NCBI GenBank assembly: GCA_964398215.1
Contig: CAYNNP010000051.1
Span: 1 to 29,936, forward strand
Direction of reading: 5' to 3'
Source of the DNA: CAYNNP01 sp964398215
GTDB taxonomy: Bacteria; Planctomycetota; Planctomycetia; Pirellulales; Pirellulaceae
DNA length: 29,936 nucleotides
This document shows positions 20,301 through 26,300 of the stretch, piece by piece; position 1 is the first letter of the stretch, and the number at the start of each line of letters is the position of its first letter. Under the pieces are notes generated by a model. That model saw nothing but the letters and a program-made list of their open reading frames with translations. It did no database searches and had not been told where the DNA came from. The position numbers were made by a program, and so were the translations under genes.

Positions 20301-23300
20301 GCCTTCGACAGCCAGCGCATCTCCGATGGTGACATCCGGCGCCGCGTCATCATCAATGATCGTCCCCGCTCCGATGACCTGGATATTGGTCGTTGTTCCA
20401 CCTGTCACATCGACCGTCAATGTGTAGTCTTCGTTCGGTTCGTCGGTTGTGTCGTTGACGATCGGAACGCGAACCTGAACCGACATCTGATTCGCTGCGA
20501 TCGTGGCAGTACTTGCATTGACCCACATCCCACCATCAAAGACTTGCAGATTCCCCGCGCCAGCGGCACCAAAATCGTCGCCAGCCCCTAAAGCGCTACC
20601 GTTGGCTAGACTCAAGTCCAACTGGATATCTTCGATGGAAAGATTCGTCAATTCGATGGTATAGACCGCAAAGTCGTCGGTGCCTTCGATGGCCGTCACA
20701 TCGTTGATCGAAACGATTGGAATGTCCAGATCGTCATTGATCGTCGTCGTAACAGAGTCCGCGGCAGAATCGATTGCGATGCCTTCGAATCCACCACCCG
20801 AAACGCCGGTGATCGTGACGACGATGGTTTCGGACTGTTCGTAAAGCGAATCGTCGACCGTTGGCAGCGTGAAGCTTGCCGAAGCATCTCCGTCCTGTAT
20901 CAAAACCGTTGCCACACCAGTGAAGTCTGATCCGTCCGCAGCAGTGCCAGTGTACGAAAGCGTAACCGTGACGCTTTCCGCGGCATTGATGCTGGACGCT
21001 GGCGGTTCCGTAAGCGTCAAAGTGTACGCCGACGTTGTCGCACCTTCCACGACATTAGCTGGTCCCGCAATCGAAACCAAAACCGTTTCCGGCGCAGACC
21101 TATCGTCTTGGATCGTTCCTATGCCGTCATCAAATCCGTTCAAGGTGGTCCCGGCTGTGACAGTAGCCGTGACAACGAACTCCTCGTCACCTTCTAGTAG
21201 CGAATCGTCAATGATCGGGGTTCGCATCAGCAGCGTCGTATCGCCTGCCGCAAATGATGCCGACGTTGCAGGTACCCAAACGCCATTGATAAAGACTTCA
21301 AGTTCGTTTGGACCTACGATTCCGAAGTCATCCCCGTCGCCGTCGGCAGAGATAGTCGCTGTTGAGATTTGAAAATCGATCGCCTCGAATGTCGGATTGC
21401 TAAGTTCAACAGTGAATTCGGCGAACATCTCGATGCCTTCGGTTACGACAACATCGTTCACAGAAATGACTGGTACGTCGTCATCCACGATGTTGGTTGT
21501 CACCTCAAATTCGATCGGCGAGACTACGATTGCTTCCAGCGAACCGCCTGTTACCGAACTGATCGACACCGTAAAGTTCTCGAGTGGTTCTCCCATCGAG
21601 TCATCGATTGTTGGGATCGTGAACGAACCGGTTGTCGAATTCGCAGGGATGGTCACCGAGGCAACGCCAGAGTAATCGATGCCGCCGGTCGCAGTCCCAG
21701 AGTAGCTGAGTGTAATCGTCACATCAGTCAGCGGCGTGTTATCAATATCGACTGTATAAGTCGCCGAACTGCCTTCGGTCACACTTCCTGGTCCTGTGAT
21801 ACTGACCGTCGAAGCATCGGGAGTTGGATCATCCAAAATGGTGCCCGTCCCGGTATCACCGTTATTGGCAGTTGTGCCCGTGATTCTTGCAACCGTCAGC
21901 GTGTAAGTCTCATTGTTGTCGATGATCGGATCATCGATGATCGGCGTGCGAACTCCGATCGATGTATCGCCAGCCGCGATGGTGATATTGCCAGAAACGC
22001 TTTGCCAACCACTGCCGTCATTGAATTCCAGCGCCGGGCCATAGTCGCTGCCGCTTGTTGCGGACACGTCCGCCAAAGCCAACGACAGAACGATATCTTC
22101 AACACTTGCGTTGGATAAACTGATGGTGAATTCGGCGTGCGCATCAACGTCTTCCGTCGCAATCACGTCATCGATCGAAATCACTGGCCGATCATCGTCG
22201 CTACTGCCTGGCCCATTGCCATCATCGAAAATTGTTCCCACGCCCTTTCCGTCAACGATCGTTCCTCCGACAGCATTGGACAGATCAATGTCAAGCGTTT
22301 CAGGGCCTTCGTACAAACTGTCGTTGTTGATCGTGACCGTAACGTTCTGAGTTTGGACACCTGGAGCGAATGTTGCTGTGCCGGATGCCGCAGCAAAATC
22401 CACGCCGCTCGTTGCGGTGCCACTAGCAGTCGCCCAATCAACGGAAACCGTTCCCGTCGGTGGCTGATCCAACGAAATAGTAAACGTAATCGTACCGTTG
22501 TCTTCGTCGACCGAAACATCATCGATCGAGATCAATGCCACGTCGTCATTTTCGATCGTGCCTGTTCCGGTATCACTTGCGTTAGTCACGGCGCCGCTCA
22601 GGACGGTAGCCGAAAGTGTGAATGTTTCGTCCGGTTCAACATCGCCGTCTTGGACGCTGTCGATGCGAACTTGCAGCGAAGTCTGACCAGCAGGAATCGT
22701 CACCTGAGTTCCCGCAGTCGCGGCAACCCAGTTCATGCCATCGAAATACTCGAATCCAGTCGTTTCAAAGTCCGTTCCGGCAGTGGCTGAACCAGTTGCT
22801 GCCGCCAAGTCCAATGTGATGTCTTCAAAGGACTGCAGGTCTAACGAAATTGTGAATACAACCGGCGCGCCTTCGGTAGCGATACCATCGCTAATGGTGA
22901 CCGTTGGCGGCGGCGTGTTGTCAATGATCGTGGTGGTAACCGAATCCATTGCCGCTAGCGTGATGGTTTCTCCCGTCGTACTTGCAGGATTTGTAAGGCT
23001 GATTGTTAAATCTTCATCGCCTTCGTAGACGCCATCGGGGGTCGTCGCCAGCGAAATTGCAAGCGGCGACATTGCACCCGTTCCATCACTGGTGAACGTT
23101 AAAGTAGACCCTACCCAAGTCAAACTTCCTGGCCCGCTGTAAGCCGCAACAGCAGCGGAGACTGCCGCACTCAAGGCGACGTAGTCAGTGCTGCTGGTAT
23201 CAACGTTTGTCAAACCCAAATCGACCGAAGCCGTTTCACCGTCACGAAGCGCTGCGGAGAGCTGAACGGAATAAGTCGCGGTGTTGCCATCGATAACGGA

Positions 23301-26300
23301 TGCGGAACCAGAGATCGACCATTCCGCAACTTCCGCATCTCGGACCACGGCGATGGTGCTTCGAGCCAATTGACTGTCGTCGTCGCCATCATGGACGCAA
23401 AAATCAAAAAACCGGTCGGCTTCAGTTGGCAACACACTGTCGTTGCGGTAGCTAACGTCGGCCAAAATTGCTTCAACCTCAGCCAACGTCATTTCGCCGC
23501 CGTCTGTCCTGACAATATCAAACTGAACGGTTGCCGCATCAAAGCCAACGTCGTAACTGGTCCCACCGATATTCACGGTCGTGGTAGAGCTTGCAGCGGC
23601 ATCAAGCTGAAAATCCGTGCCACCGATAACAAGAAACTCTGAATTTGCATCGACAATGGTTGCGGCATCCACATCAATCTTCAGTGTTGGCAACGTTGTA
23701 TCGTCGACATCCGTCACTGACGTCGCCGGAGCCGATAGCCCAACCGCTGCGCCGCCTTCGGTAAACACATCTGCGTAACCAAGACCACTGGCTACTGCGT
23801 CCAAGTCGATAATAGGTGGATCATTGATTGCCAGAATCGTAATGTCCACAGAACCGGCATCAGTATCGATTCCATCAGTGACTTGGTATTCAAAGTCGCC
23901 TGGATCGGTGGTTCCGTCGTAATCCAGCGGTGCGTCGTAAACCAAACTTGTCAGTTCAGCCATTGTCAGCATGTCGTTAACGCTAACAGGAGTGAAGCCG
24001 TCGGCAAAGTAAACGGTTCCCAGCGTTGGCAGCGCGGTCACAGTCGCTGTCAAAACATCGCCATCAATATCCGTTGGCTGCGGCAGACCAAGTGGTGTAG
24101 CAACAGATTCTTCGTTCACAGTGATCGCGTTATTCGTTGCCACCGGAGGATCTTGCAGCGGATTAACGTGAACCGTCATCGTGTTGGGCGACGTTTGAAA
24201 CAACGACCCGTCGCTGACGGAGAAGTCAAAGGTGGTGTAGTTGTTACCAAAATCATCTGGATCGGGAACAAACGTCAGCCTGCCGCTATTGATCTCGCTA
24301 ACCGAAACGACCTGCCCGATAGTGGCAACAACGCCTTGATAGAGCAGTTGACCATCCGCAGGCAATGAATCGATCCGAACCACGACCAACCCATCGCCAG
24401 GATCTTGATCTACAAAGTCAAAGTCACTCGCTGCGAAAACATACACACCGTCTTCGTCAACGGTCACCGCATTGTCGGCCGACATCGGTGGATCAGCGAC
24501 CGGCGCTACATTGATCAGCACGATGCTATCTGCAGTCCCGCCATTGCCATCGCTAATGGTGTAGTTAACCGTGTCAGTCCCAAAGAAACCGGGGTTGGGC
24601 GTATAATCGATTGTCCCATCGCCATTGATCGTCACCGTTCCATTGGCAGCCGTCGCGGTGGTGACCGTCAACGTATCGCCATCGGGGTCGCTATCGTTAG
24701 CCAAGACATTGATCGCTGGCAACAAAGTGTCTTCTGGTGTACTGCCGCTATCAGCATTGGCAACCGGCGGATCTTGAACAGGTTTGACGTCCACGGTGAC
24801 TGTCGCCGTACTCACCCGGCCACTCGCGTCAGCAAGGGTATAAGTAAACGTATCGGTTCCAACAAAATCCGTGTCTGGCGTGTAATCGATCGTGCCATCA
24901 GGTAGCACTGTAATCGCGCCGTTGCTGGGCGGAGTCGTTGACTGGATATTGAACGCCCCCGTCAATGGCACGTCATCGTTTCCGATCACGGCAATATTGA
25001 CCAACGTTTCTTCATTGGTCATCACCCCATCGTTCATGGCCACAAGTGGTCCAGTCACAGGAACAGAAACATCGATGTAGGCAGTTGCTGTTGTAGTGCC
25101 GCCCTGGCCATCGCTGATTTCATATTCGAATGAATCAACGCCAGAAAATCCTGTAGTTGGCGTGTACGTAAAAGACCCGTCCGCACTCAACACAACAACG
25201 CCATTGGATGGCCCTGTGACCGGCATCGTGTTGACCGTTAAAGGATTTGATTCTGGATCGCTATCGTTGACCAACAATCCCGGCGCAGGAGTATTGAGCG
25301 TTGTGTTTCCTAGCACCGTGTAAAAATCGTCAACTGCAACCGGCACATCGTTCACAGGTTTGACGACAACATCAAACGTGGTGGAGATTGTATCGGTATC
25401 CGTGACCCCGCCCCCAACATCTTGCCAACTGGCGTCCAGTGTGATCGTAAAGGTCCCGGATTCGTCTGGATTCGCACGGTAGGTAAGTGAAGATTGATTC
25501 CAAGCCGTGATGTCTACGCTCTGGCTACCTGCCGACGAAGTAAACGTGTTTGTCCCATCACTGATCGTGTGCCCAACCGGTACACCAGAAAGCACGATTG
25601 ACGTTAAAGTCTCACTACCGTCTTGGTCAATGAATGTTGGTGTCACATTTGGCGTGATCGATATATCAGTGTCTTCGTGACCACAAGCGTCCGGCACTCC
25701 GCTAAATGAAATGGGGTCGATGACAGCCTGCACAGTCACGGATGTTGTTTCAATCTCGTCACCAATGATCAGATTTACATCCACCGGAGTGTTGCCAGAA
25801 AAATGCAATGGTGGAATGTAAGCCAACCCTGCCTGAGCTTCCGCTTGCGACAGATCCCAAGTGTTGGTAACTGGGTTGAAGCTTCCTGAGTCAAATGATC
25901 CTCCCGTTGGGAAACCCGATATCTGCAAGGGAGCATTGCCGAACCACGTTATTTGACCTCCGGCATAGTAGTCGCGCCAACTTTGTGAGCCTTGAGCGCT
26001 GTGGGTCGACAACTCAAGTGTTGTGCCACCATTGGTTAGATTGAATGCAGCATTGCCTGCAAACTGATCATTGAACTGCGTGATTGTGCTGTGGTTACTA
26101 ACCGAATTAGGATCATCAAAAAACTCTGTACCGAAACTGGTTTGATCCCAACCAACCAAGTCAACGATATTATTGGCTCGCACCATATAAATCGAACCAC
26201 TGCTGATTCCATTGGTCAAATCGATAACCGCAAAACCTGCTCCCAGATTTTCGTTGGTATCACTACTGCGAGTTCCATTCAGAGACAGGTTCAGAATACC

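Noticed and set aside
21369..22118. Forward-strand open frame of 249 codons opposite the giant gene
   Set aside because: It is a shadow frame produced by the repetitive, biased codons of the Calx-beta array; its translation has no domain-like pattern.
10685..23335. Regular repeat spacing, considered as a CRISPR array
   Set aside because: The period is about 425 bp, repeats are diverged, and all lie in one open reading frame that encodes protein domains.
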